DNA of 8,638 nucleotides from contig CAJUEG010000058.1 in NCBI GenBank assembly GCA_910584835.1, forward strand, positions 7,691 through 16,328, written 5' to 3'. The stretch comes from an uncultured Oscillospiraceae bacterium. Lineage in GTDB: Bacteria > Bacillota > Clostridia > Oscillospirales > Oscillospiraceae. Position numbers and translations under genes: made by a program. This document shows, piece after piece, positions 1 through 5,494 of the stretch. Numbering within the stretch: position 1 is the first letter of the stretch; each line of letters begins with the position of its first letter. Under the pieces are notes generated by a model. That model was not told the origin of the DNA. It ran no database searches and worked only from the letters and a program-made list of their open reading frames with translations.

Positions 1-234
1 CTCTGCGGGTACAGGGGGGACGCCGGGTGAGGAGTGCCCGGCAGGTCGTTCCGAATCGGAGTTGATTTCGCCCTGGTGTGTTTCACGTGAAACATCGGGA
101 CTGCCGGGCCCCTCCTCCGAGAATGTTTCACGTGAAACGCCGGCAGGGCCCCCGGTGCCCTTGCTGGGTTTGCCGGTGCCGGCGGGGCCGTCCCTGAGGG
201 CCTCGCCGGGAGCAATGTGTTCCTTCTCGCTCAT
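1..234 (-). CDS. Hypothetical protein downstream of parB, N-terminal part (cut by window edge)
   Basis: The gene starts at ATG 234-232, which overlaps the parB stop codon as ATGA, so the two are probably translationally coupled. An AAAGGAGG-type ribosome binding site lies 7 nt upstream, inside the end of parB. The frame stays open for 78 codons to the window edge, so the C-terminus is missing. The visible part is hydrophilic and low in complexity, rich in Gly, Pro, Ser and Glu, with no membrane segment or recognisable domain. It looks like a disordered leader. Two parS sites lie inside it and are read in the same frame, each encoding Val-Ser-Arg-Glu-Thr. I do not recognise the family. The conserved neighbour after parB differs between lineages, so position does not settle the function. 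The start and coupling are well supported; that this is a real gene is likely but not proven by the visible part. Confidence 0.6.
   Translation of the reverse strand, partial: MSEKEHIAPGEALRDGPAGTGKPSKGTGGPAGVSRETFSEEGPGSPDVSRETHQGEINSDSERPAGHSSPGVPPVPAE
79..94 (+). promoter_or_regulatory. parS: parS site 1 (perfect 16/16)
   Basis: The sequence is the perfect palindrome TGTTTCACGTGAAACA, the consensus ParB/Spo0J loading site of Firmicutes. It is followed by TC. It lies in the coding sequence of the gene after parB, in frame, encoding the peptide VSRET on the minus strand. It is 29 bp from parS site 2. Confidence 0.97.
124..139 (-). promoter_or_regulatory. parS: parS site 2 (15/16)
   Basis: TGTTTCACGTGAAACG on the plus strand has one outer mismatch from the parS consensus. 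Read on the minus strand, the AAACAT flank follows the core. It is inside the gene after parB, in the same frame as site 1, and again encodes VSRET. Confidence 0.95.
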
Positions 235-1127
235 GCCTCAACCTCCTCCTTTGCCGCGGGACGCAGCTGTTCCAGCAGGTCCAGCAGGTCGTTGAGGTCG
301 TCCACGTTGTAGAACTCCAGCTCCAGCCGCCCCTTTTTGGCCCCGTTTTTGATGGTGACCTTCCGGCCCAGCCGCTGGGACAGGCTCTTTTCCACCGCCT
401 TGGTGTAGAGCTCGTGGGGGTCGGGGGTATTTTCGGGGGGCAGGTCCCATTTGGAGGGGATGGTAAAGTTTTTGGCCTTGGCCTCCGCCTGCCGGACGCT
501 CCAGCCCTGGTCCACGATGGTTTGGGCAAATGCGGTCTGGGCCTGCTCTCCCTCCACCATCAGCACCGCCCGGCCGTGGCCGGCGGTCAGCTTCCCCTCG
601 ATCATCATCTCCCGCACGGCGGGGGGCAGGGCGGTGAGCCGCAGGGCGTTGGAGATGGCGGGGCGGGATTTGCCCATCCGGGCGGCCAGCTCCTCCTGGG
701 TGAGCCCGAAGTCGGTGAGCAGGGCCAGGTAGCCCTCCGCCTCCTCCACCGGGTTGAGGTCCTCCCGCTGGAGGTTTTCGATGAGGCCCAGCTCCAGCAC
801 CTTGCGGTCGTCCGCCTCGATGATGACCACGGGGACCTCCCGGCGGCCCGCCAGCTTGGCGGCCCGCCAGCGGCGCTCCCCGGCGATGATCTGGTAGTAC
901 CCGGTGGACAGCCGCCGGACGGTGAGGGGCTGGATGATGCCGTGCTCCCGGATGGAGGCGGCCAGGTCGGCCAGGGCGTCCTCGTCGAACCGCTTCCGGG
1001 GCTGGTTCAGCCCGGGCTCCACCTGGGAGATGGGCAGGGTTACCGACCCTGCCTCCTGGTTTTGCAGGGTGGCGGAATCGCCCATCAGGGCGTCCAGGCC
1101 TTTTCCTAAGCCTTTGGCCTTAGCCAT
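231..1127 (-). CDS. parB: ParB/Spo0J chromosome partitioning protein
   Basis: This is the CTP-dependent DNA clamp that loads at parS, spreads on DNA, recruits SMC and stimulates ParA. Of two in-frame Met codons (1136 and 1127), I chose 1127. GAAAGGA touches the 1136 ATG but lies 9 nt from the 1127 ATG, and the resulting start MAKAKGLGKGLDALM is the usual ParA-interacting N-terminus. The product is 298 aa, normal for the family. It shows HGIIQP at 62-67, the CTP-binding GERRWR motif at 83-88, ENLQRED at 117-123, a helix-turn-helix around 143-165, and a C-terminal acidic/leucine-rich dimerisation region. At the four positions reported to separate ParB from Noc specificity it has Arg155, Ala161, Ala166 and Gly183; Arg, the second Ala and Gly are ParB-type. 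It starts 15 nt after the parA stop codon, so it is in the same operon. Confidence 0.96.
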   Translation of the reverse strand: MAKAKGLGKGLDALMGDSATLQNQEAGSVTLPISQVEPGLNQPRKRFDEDALADLAASIREHGIIQPLTVRRLSTGYYQIIAGERRWRAAKLAGRREVPVVIIEADDRKVLELGLIENLQREDLNPVEEAEGYLALLTDFGLTQEELAARMGKSRPAISNALRLTALPPAVREMMIEGKLTAGHGRAVLMVEGEQAQTAFAQTIVDQGWSVRQAEAKAKNFTIPSKWDLPPENTPDPHELYTKAVEKSLSQRLGRKVTIKNGAKKGRLELEFYNVDDLNDLLDLLEQLRPAAKEEVEA

Positions 1128-1142
1128 CTGCTTCATTCCTTT

Positions 1143-1913
1143 CTATTTATTTATGGTAAGGGGGTTTTTCTTTAAGAATTCCCTGGCCAGCGCCTCGTAG
1201 GCCTCCGCCCCCCGGGACAGGGGGTCGTAGACGGACACGGGCACCCCGTGGCTGGGCGCTTCGGACAGCCGGACGTTCCGGGGGATCACCGAGGCGTACA
1301 CCTTGCCGGGGAAGTGGCGCTTGACCTCCTCCGCCACCTGGAGGGACAGGTTGGTCCGCCCGTCGTACATGGTGAGCACCACCCCCTCCAGCTCCAGGGC
1401 GGGGTTGAGCCGCTGCTTGGCCAGCCGGACGGTGTACAGCAGGTCGGACAGCCCCTCCAGGGCGTAGTATTCGCACTGGACGGGCACCAGCAGGGTGTCG
1501 GCGGCGCACAGACCGTCCAGGGTGAGCAGCTCCAGGGAGGGGGGGCAGTCGATGAAAATCACGTCGTAGCTCCCTTTGACCTCCTCAATGGCGTCCTTCA
1601 GCCGGAACTCCCGGCGGTCCAGGGAGATGAGCTCCACCGTGGCCCCGGACAGCGCCTTGTTGGCGGGCACCACGTCCCCCCACTTGGTGCTGATCACCGC
1701 CTTGGACATGGGGGCGTCCCCCAAAACCACGTCGTAGACGCTGGGGGACCGGCTCTTGTCCAGGCCGAAGCCGGAGGTGGCGTTTCCCTGGGGGTCGAAG
1801 TCGCACACCAGCACCCGGACGCCCAGGGCGGTGAGGGCGGCGGCCAGGTTGACGCAGGACGTGGTTTTGCCCACGCCCCCCTTTTGATTGACAATGGCGA
1901 TGGTCTTGCCCAT
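1143..1913 (-). CDS. parA: ParA/Soj chromosome partitioning ATPase
   Basis: This is a Walker-type ATPase that binds nucleoid DNA as an ATP dimer and is triggered by ParB. In Firmicutes, Soj also modulates DnaA. The 256-aa product is a small ParA without an N-terminal helix-turn-helix. The deviant Walker A motif KGGVGKTT is at 11-18 with the signature Lys11, the A' motif CDFDPQGN is at 37-44, and the Walker B motif VIFIDCPPS is at 118-126. The start at ATG 1913 is chosen because homology begins at MGKTIAIVNQKGG and a GAAGGGGG ribosome binding site lies 7 nt upstream. The frame extends much further upstream, but through the promoter and a parS site, so that extension is not coding. It is transcribed from the promoter at 1966-1994 and followed directly by parB. 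Confidence 0.96.
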   Translation of the reverse strand: MGKTIAIVNQKGGVGKTTSCVNLAAALTALGVRVLVCDFDPQGNATSGFGLDKSRSPSVYDVVLGDAPMSKAVISTKWGDVVPANKALSGATVELISLDRREFRLKDAIEEVKGSYDVIFIDCPPSLELLTLDGLCAADTLLVPVQCEYYALEGLSDLLYTVRLAKQRLNPALELEGVVLTMYDGRTNLSLQVAEEVKRHFPGKVYASVIPRNVRLSEAPSHGVPVSVYDPLSRGAEAYEALAREFLKKNPLTINK

Positions 1914-1965
1914 GGGGCATCCCCCTTCTCTCTTTATGAAATCCGGCGCTGGGGCAGTGAAATTC

Positions 1966-1994
1966 ATTATATCCTGTTCCGAACGTGATTTCAA
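1966..1994 (-). promoter_or_regulatory. Sigma-A promoter of parA-parB
   Basis: On the minus strand, TTGAAA (-35, 1994-1989) is followed by a 17-bp spacer and a perfect TATAAT (-10, 1971-1966). Transcription would start near 1959, about 46 nt before the parA ATG. It lies just downstream of the noc terminator, so parAB has its own promoter. Confidence 0.88.
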
Positions 1995-2008
1995 CCGTTT
2001 TGCAAAAT

Positions 2009-2038
2009 AAAAAGGACAGGCCCCGGCCTGCCCTTTTT
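2009..2038 (-). terminator. Rho-independent terminator after noc (probably bidirectional)
   Basis: The arms CAGGC (2017-2021) and GCCTG (2026-2030) pair around a 4-nt loop. The stem extends past one mismatch through GG/CC to five A-T pairs. On the minus strand it ends in TTTTTATTTT, a strong U-tract for noc transcripts. On the plus strand a TTTTT run also follows. Confidence 0.85.
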
Positions 2039-2044
2039 GGTAAA

Positions 2045-2181
2045 GATGTTTCACGTGAAACGCGCCGGTCCAAGGTACGCTCTGATTCGGGACGCCCTTC
2101 CGGGCATCCCCCATCCCGCTCCGTTGGACCTCCCTTCCCCACAAAAGCTGGAGACCGCTTTTGCGGGGGCCCCATTATGCA
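2045..2181 (-). repeat. Composite hairpin-parS repeat, copy A
   Basis: Read on the minus strand, a conserved block (2181-2129) contains a hairpin whose 12-bp arms are 2168-2157 and 2148-2137 with an 8-nt loop (GGTCTCCA). A 74-nt spacer and parS site 3 follow. The block matches 4081-4133 of copy B at 49 of 53 positions in the same orientation relative to parS. The spacer can itself fold: GGTCCAA (2067-2073) pairs with TTGGACC (2124-2130), and inside it 2089-2097 pairs with 2102-2110 around a 4-nt loop (GGAA on the minus strand). It fills most of the 300-bp gap between noc and parA. No open frame there looks like a gene. Confidence 0.8.
2047..2062 (-). promoter_or_regulatory. parS: parS site 3 (15/16)
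   Basis: TGTTTCACGTGAAACG has one outer mismatch. It lies between noc and parA, next to the terminator. On the minus strand it is followed by the ATC flank seen at other sites. A 21-nt block around it (2045-2065) is identical to 6778-6798 at parS site 6, five bases more than the core itself. Confidence 0.95.
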
Positions 2182-2213
2182 AAATTCCAAATCCCCACCC
2201 CACAAGCCCCGCC

Positions 2214-3005
2214 CTATTTTGGAATGTGGATGGTGAGGGTGATCTCGCGGTCCGTCTCCTCCTTCCCGCAGCGGGCGTCCACCCCGGCGGACTGCATCAC
2301 CGCCAGGCTCTTCTTTACCGTATTGAGGAACAGCCGCACGTCCCGGATGCGGTAGACCGGCGCGGCCCTGCGGGGGGCCTTCCGGCTCTGGATCAGGCGG
2401 TCTATGTACGCCTCCGTCTGGGCCACGTTGAGGCCGCGCTTTAAAATTTCCTCCAGGGCGGCGCGCTGCTCCTCCGGGCTGTCCAGCCGGAGCAGGGCCC
2501 GGGCGTGGCGCTCGGTGAGGCGGCGGGTGCGCAGGGTGGCGATGACGTCCTCCGGCAGCTTGAGCAGCCGCAGCTTGTTGGCCACGGCGGACTGGCTCTT
2601 GCCCACCCGCTGGGCGGCCTCCTCCTGGGAGAGGTGGTGGCGGTCGATGAGCTGGCGGAGGGCGGCGGCCTCCTCCCAGACGGTAAGGTCCTGCCGCTGG
2701 AGGTTTTCCACCAGGGCCATCAGGGCGGAGGCGTTGCTGTCCGCCTCCACGGGAAGGCAGGGGACACGGGTAAGCCCCGCCAGCTGGGCCGCCCGCAGGC
2801 GGCGCTCCCCGGCGATGAGTTCCCAGCCGCTGGAGGTGCGGCGGACGCTGAGGGGCTGGAGCACCCCTACCTGGGAGATGGACAGGGCCAGCTCGGCCAG
2901 CTCCTCGGGGGGAAAGTCCCGACGGGGCTGGCGGGGATTGGGCCGGATGTCGGATACGGGCAGGTCCAGCACCTGCCGCTTGACCGCTTTTGTAAAGAGG
3001 GACAT
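2214..3005 (-). CDS. noc: Noc nucleoid occlusion protein (ParB paralogue)
   Basis: Noc proteins are ParB-family CTP clamps that bind their own site (NBS), attach to the membrane and keep division septa off the nucleoid. This 263-aa product has the ParB N-domain with GVLQP at 47-51, GERRLR at 66-71 and ENLQRQD at 100-106, a helix-turn-helix around 125-150, and a C-terminus ending TIHIPK, much like Bacillus Noc. The positions that separate Noc from ParB specificity carry Gln138, Lys144, Lys149 and Arg166, the full Noc-type set. The N-terminus (MSLFTKAVKRQ) is shorter than in Bacillus subtilis but could still form a small amphipathic membrane-binding helix. The ATG at 3005 has GGGAGG 7 nt upstream. 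It lies upstream of parA as in other Firmicutes, but with YitT rather than rsmG before it and a terminator after it. Confidence 0.9.
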   Translation of the reverse strand: MSLFTKAVKRQVLDLPVSDIRPNPRQPRRDFPPEELAELALSISQVGVLQPLSVRRTSSGWELIAGERRLRAAQLAGLTRVPCLPVEADSNASALMALVENLQRQDLTVWEEAAALRQLIDRHHLSQEEAAQRVGKSQSAVANKLRLLKLPEDVIATLRTRRLTERHARALLRLDSPEEQRAALEEILKRGLNVAQTEAYIDRLIQSRKAPRRAAPVYRIRDVRLFLNTVKKSLAVMQSAGVDARCGKEETDREITLTIHIPK

Positions 3006-3040
3006 AAAAACGCCTCCCTGCTTTTTATGAAGGTGGCTTT

Positions 3041-3070
3041 ATGATACCACCGGCAGGGGGGCGAAATCCA
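3041..3070 (-). promoter_or_regulatory. Possible noc promoter
   Basis: On the minus strand, TATCAT (3046-3041, 5/6 to the -10 consensus) lies 18 bp after TGGATT (3070-3065, 3/6 to the -35 consensus). Transcription would start about 30 nt before the noc ATG. The -35 is weak, so this is tentative. Confidence 0.3.
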
Positions 3071-3113
3071 TCGAAGGGAAGAGGGCCGGGGAGAGGGGGC
3101 GCGGTCTTTGGGC

Positions 3114-3137
3114 ACTTTCTCCCGCGGGGGAGAAAGT
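3114..3137. repeat. Perfect 10-bp hairpin between yitT and noc
   Basis: ACTTTCTCCC (3114-3123) and GGGAGAAAGT (3128-3137) form a perfect stem around a 4-nt loop. It starts 11 nt after the yitT stop codon on the minus strand. There is no T-run on either side, so it is not a standard intrinsic terminator. It could protect the 3' end of the yitT transcript or be a copy of a palindromic repeat. Confidence 0.7.
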
Positions 3138-3147
3138 ACCGCTGCCT

Positions 3148-4002
3148 CTACGTCCGCATGAACCCCTTGCCAAAGATTTCGCTGGAGTTGGTGACCAAAA
3201 TGAAGGCGTGGGGGTCGGCGGACTTGAGGTACAGGCGCAGGGCCACCGCCTGGGACCGGGACAGGGCGGCGAGCACAATCCATTTGGGCTCGTGGGAATA
3301 GGCGCCCTGGGCCTGCCAGTAGGTGGCGGAGCGGTTGAGGGTGTGGGTGATGAAGTCGCACACCTGGTCGGGACAGGATGTGACGGCGATAAAGCTCTTG
3401 CGGCGGTTCAGCGACTCGATCACGGTGTCCACCACCACGGATTTCAGCACCAGGCCCAGGATGGAATAGAGCCCGGCTTCGATGCCCACAAAATACAGCG
3501 TGGAGGCAGCGATGAGCACATCCACGCACAGCAGGGCGTTGCCGATGTCCATGCTGGAGAACCGCTTGAGGATCATGGCCAGGATGTCGGTGCCGCCGGT
3601 AGAGCTCTGCATATTGAACAGAATGGCCGCGCCCAAAGAGGGGAGGATGACGGCAAAAAACAGCTCCAGGGTCTTTTGGTCCGTCAGGGGGTGGGACAGG
3701 GGGACCAGCCACTCCAGCCCGGACAGCATGGCGGAAAACAGGACGGAGCAGTACACGGTGTTGAGGCCAAAGCTCTTATCCAAAAACAGAAAGCCCAGGG
3801 CCAGAAAGGCGATGTTGATGACCGAGGCAAAGGTGGACGGACTCACCGCCGGGATGATGGCGTTGAGGATGACCGCCAGGCCGGTGACGCCGCCGGTGTT
3901 GAAGTGGTTGGGGAACTTGAAGAAATACACCCCCGCGGCCACCAGGAAGGTGCCCAGGGTGAGCAGGGGGAGCTGGCGCAGGGTTTGCTTGAGACGCTGC
4001 AT
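3148..4002 (-). CDS. YitT family membrane protein (YitT_membrane plus DUF2179)
   Basis: The 284-aa product has the size and layout of the YitT family. An N-terminal half holds about five hydrophobic segments (from about residue 12 to 180). A soluble C-terminal DUF2179 domain of about 75 residues ends in the family's usual sequence near ILVTNSSEIFGKGF. Family signatures visible are FKFPNHFNTGGVTG near the first membrane segments and SSTGGTDIL in the middle of the membrane domain. The function of the family is not established; transport has been suggested. The ATG at 4002 is chosen over the longer frame because AAAGGAG lies 9 nt upstream and homology starts there; the longer frame runs into the hairpin repeat. 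It occupies the position before noc where rsmG is often found. No clear sigma-A promoter is visible upstream. Confidence 0.88.
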   Translation of the reverse strand: MQRLKQTLRQLPLLTLGTFLVAAGVYFFKFPNHFNTGGVTGLAVILNAIIPAVSPSTFASVINIAFLALGFLFLDKSFGLNTVYCSVLFSAMLSGLEWLVPLSHPLTDQKTLELFFAVILPSLGAAILFNMQSSTGGTDILAMILKRFSSMDIGNALLCVDVLIAASTLYFVGIEAGLYSILGLVLKSVVVDTVIESLNRRKSFIAVTSCPDQVCDFITHTLNRSATYWQAQGAYSHEPKWIVLAALSRSQAVALRLYLKSADPHAFILVTNSSEIFGKGFMRT

Positions 4003-4071
4003 GGTAAAGGTCTCCTTTCGGAGCGTTTTTGAGGGGTGGGCAAAGGCTTCCGCGAAACCGGACTTTGCTTG

Positions 4072-4292
4072 TATGGAGCCTGCACAAGGGGGCCCCCGCA
4101 AAAGCGGTCTTCAGCTTTTGTGGGGAAAGGAGGAGCGGCGGAATGAGAGAGCTTTCGCCGGAGGCGGAAGCGAGGGATATGGAGCCTGCACAAGGGGGTC
4201 CCCGCAAAAGCGGTCTTCAGCTTTTGTGGGGAAAGGAGGAGCGGCGGAAGCGAGGGATATGGAGCCTGCGACGACGTGTTTCACGTGAAACA
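4072..4292 (+). repeat. Composite hairpin-parS repeat, copy B (tandem, two hairpins)
   Basis: A 71-bp unit at 4072-4142 is repeated at 4178-4248 with a single difference (period 106 bp). The first bases of a third unit (4249-4269) lead to parS site 4. Each unit holds a hairpin with 12-bp arms (4094-4105/4114-4125 and 4200-4211/4220-4231) around loop GGTCTTCA. Between the units is a second small inverted repeat, CTTTCGCC with GGCGGAAG. The hairpin-to-parS orientation is the same as in copies A and C. TGCGACGACGTG directly before parS closely matches TGCGGCGACGTG before site 5. It lies upstream of yitT and on its template-opposite strand. Confidence 0.85.
4277..4292 (+). promoter_or_regulatory. 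parS: parS site 4 (perfect 16/16)
   Basis: Perfect TGTTTCACGTGAAACA followed by TT, at the end of tandem hairpin repeat B, upstream of yitT and the xpt remnant. Confidence 0.97.
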
Positions 4293-4357
4293 TTCCGGAC
4301 GCCGCCTATTGTAGCAGAAAATGTTGGGAAGGGCAAGGGGATTTTGGGGGAAAACGG

Positions 4358-4386
4358 TGGAAATGGGCCGGCGGTTCTGATACAAT
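4358..4386 (+). promoter_or_regulatory. Sigma-A promoter, probably of the xpt remnant
   Basis: TGGAAA (4358-4363) and TACAAT (4381-4386) are separated by 17 bp, with an extended -10 TGA directly before TACAAT. Transcription would start near 4393, about 22 nt before the xpt start codon, leaving no room for a purine riboswitch. It probably survives from the intact gene. Confidence 0.6.
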
Positions 4387-4414
4387 GGGGCATCAACAAA
4401 AAGGGGAGAGGGAT

Positions 4415-4685
4415 ATGCGGGAGCTGGAGGAGCGCATACGCCGGGACGGCATTGTGGAGGACGGGGACGTGCTCAAGGTGACAGCTTTTTGAATCACCAG
4501 ATGGACGCGGCGCTGGAGGGGCTGATCGATCTGGCCCGGCAGGCGGGGCCGCAGTGGTGGGGGCGGGTATCGCCGTGGAAGAGGCATTCCAGCCCGGCGG
4601 GGACCGCATCCGGGCCCAGGGGGTGCGGGTGGAGTCGCTGGCGAGGATCAAAACCATGGCGCCGGGCAGGATTGAGTTCTGCTGA
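4415..4685 (+). pseudogene. xpt: Xanthine phosphoribosyltransferase remnant (two frameshifts, internal deletion)
   Basis: Three reading frames together give both ends of Xpt, the enzyme that joins xanthine to PRPP. Frame 1 (4415-4480) reads MRELEERIRRDG to DVLKV. Losing one base (expected GTGGACAGC, seen GTGACAGC) brings a TGA at 4490-4492. Frame 2 (4483-4547) continues SFLNHQMD and passes straight into AALEGLIDLARQAG. The first part is N-terminal (about residues 24-32 of a 190-aa Xpt), the second belongs near residue 130. About 100 residues, including the PRPP-binding loop, are therefore missing. Loss of one G in a G-run near 4545-4548 shifts to frame 3, which reads AAVVGAGIAVEEAFQPGG through GVRVESLARIKTMAPGRIEFC to TGA 4683-4685. 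It cannot make an active enzyme. The family assignment rests on the familiar VKVDSFLNHQ-type start and the FQPGG/RVESLA end. Confidence 0.85.
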
Positions 4686-4697
4686 GCGCCGGGACAG

Positions 4698-4733
4698 CAA
4701 GAAAACCGGAGCCTCTCGGCTCCGGTTTTCTTG
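4698..4733 (+). terminator. Strong terminator after the xpt remnant (likely bidirectional)
   Basis: A perfect 16-bp stem (4698-4713 with 4718-4733) closes a TCTC loop and ends in GGTTTTCTTG. T-rich arms on both strands mean it could also stop tadA transcripts from the other side. Confidence 0.85.
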
Positions 4734-4832
4734 AGGATGGAGGATAGAATGAAAAAGAAAGGATTATCTCTTGCAAGTATTAAGATACCGCAGAGATATT
4801 TCAGAAGTTTACGTTAAAGTGTTACAGTTGTG
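4734..4832. other. AT-rich gap between xpt terminator and tadA
   Basis: These 99 bases are clearly richer in A and T than the rest of the window. The only open frame of note is a 22-codon plus-strand frame (4749-4817) starting MKKKGLSLASIKIPQ, with GGAGG 5 nt upstream. I recognise no family and see no downstream continuation. It may be a fragment of a lost gene or chance. Confidence 0.4.
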
Positions 4833-5285
4833 TTAAATCTTCCGCAGGGATTGAAAAAATTCCGTCAGCAGGGCGCGGCACTCCCCCTCCAGCAGAGGGC
4901 CGTACACCCGGGGGTGGTGGTTGAAGGGTTCGCAGAACAGGTTCAAAATGGACCCGCAGCAGCCGGATTTCCCCTCCTTCGCCCCAAAATACAGCTCGGA
5001 AATGCGGGAGTTGATGATGGCCCCGGCGCACATGGGGCAGGGCTCCAGGGTGACGTACAGCGTGCAGCCCTCCAGCCGCCAGCTGCCCAGGGCGGCGCAG
5101 GCCTGGTTGATGGCATCGATCTCGGCGTGGGCGGTGGCGAGGCCCGCCTGCTCCCGGCGGTTGCGGCCCCGGCCGATGATCTCGCCGCCGGGGGAGACCA
5201 CCACGCAGCCCACAGGTACGTCGCCGTTAGGCAAGCACTGCCTGGCAAGCTCCAGCGCTTCGCGCATATATGCTTCATGGGTCAT
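4833..5285 (-). CDS. tadA: tRNA-specific adenosine deaminase TadA
   Basis: TadA converts the wobble adenosine 34 of tRNA-Arg(ACG) to inosine. The 150-aa product is of normal family length and shows the zinc deaminase motif HAE at 53-55 (His53 ligand, Glu55 proton shuttle) and PCPMCAGAI from 82, with Cys83 and Cys86 as the other ligands. The INSRI segment that follows is typical of TadA rather than of cytidine deaminases. ATG 5285 is chosen because AGGAGG lies 7 nt upstream; the longer frame runs through the parS site and repeat C. parS site 5 ends only 2 nt upstream of the ribosome binding site. There is no obvious partner gene, and no clear sigma-A promoter is seen. The xpt-side terminator at 4698-4733 probably ends its transcript. 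Confidence 0.93.
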   Translation of the reverse strand: MTHEAYMREALELARQCLPNGDVPVGCVVVSPGGEIIGRGRNRREQAGLATAHAEIDAINQACAALGSWRLEGCTLYVTLEPCPMCAGAIINSRISELYFGAKEGKSGCCGSILNLFCEPFNHHPRVYGPLLEGECRALLTEFFQSLRKI

Positions 5286-5300
5286 AAGGGAACCTCCTGA

Positions 5301-5316
5301 TGTTTCACGTGAAACC
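5301..5316 (-). promoter_or_regulatory. parS: parS site 5 (15/16), next to the tadA ribosome binding site
   Basis: TGTTTCACGTGAAACC has one outer mismatch. On the minus strand it is followed by TC and then directly by the tadA AGGAGG, the same arrangement as at site 6. It is the end of composite repeat C. Confidence 0.95.
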
Positions 5317-5426
5317 ACGTCGCCGCAAAGTCCGCTCAGCTGCGCTTCCGCCCGCGGCGAAAACTGCGTTCGCTCCCGTGCTCTTCCTTCCCCCACAAAG
5401 CCTGAAGGGCGGCTTTGCGGGGACCC
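5301..5426 (-). repeat. Composite hairpin-parS repeat, copy C
   Basis: Read on the minus strand, the hairpin arms 5422-5411 and 5402-5391 (12 positions, G-T wobble included, 8-nt loop) are followed after exactly 74 nt by parS site 5, the same spacing as copy A. The hairpin is a diverged relative (GGGTCCCCGCAAAG start, TTTGTGGGG end). The spacer shares GGAGCG, GAGCGnACnTTG and other short blocks with copy A, and GGCGGAAGCG and TGCGGCGACGTG with copy B. It fills the gap between the sigma operon terminator and tadA. Confidence 0.7.
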
Positions 5427-5465
5427 AAAAAGAATGGACTCCCCTGGTTTGGGGGAGTCCATTTT
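5427..5465 (-). terminator. Terminator of the sigma/anti-sigma operon
   Basis: A perfect 12-bp stem (AATGGACTCCCC at 5433-5444 with 5452-5463) closes a 7-nt loop. On the minus strand it is followed by CTTTTTGGG, a U-tract. It begins about 30 nt after the anti-sigma stop codon. On the plus strand TTTT also follows. Confidence 0.85.
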
Positions 5466-5494
5466 ATCACAGGATGGAGGAAAAGGGAAGGGGC

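Noticed and set aside
62..295. Plus-strand frame of 77 codons containing both parS sites
   Set aside because: It is Pro-rich, lacks a good ribosome binding site and overlaps the parB end. The minus-strand frame has ATGA coupling and a strong ribosome binding site.
414..1109. Long plus-strand open frame over parB
   Set aside because: It is antisense to parB, has Gly/Gln/Leu-rich composition typical of the complement of a GC-rich gene, and shows no family motif.
1248..1988. Long plus-strand open frame over parA
   Set aside because: It is the antisense shadow of a well-supported parA, with no domain and no ribosome binding site support.
4003..4101. N-terminal extension of the YitT frame
   Set aside because: It is encoded by the hairpin repeat and the ribosome binding site region. 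AAAGGAG is placed for the ATG at 4002.
4072..4269. Possible CRISPR-like array
   Set aside because: There are only two and a partial copies with a hairpin-filled unit, a single 35-bp intervening stretch and no cas genes. It is a tandem duplication.
5286..5462. N-terminal extension of the tadA frame
   Set aside because: It reads through repeat C, parS and the ribosome binding site, and TadA homology begins at 5285.
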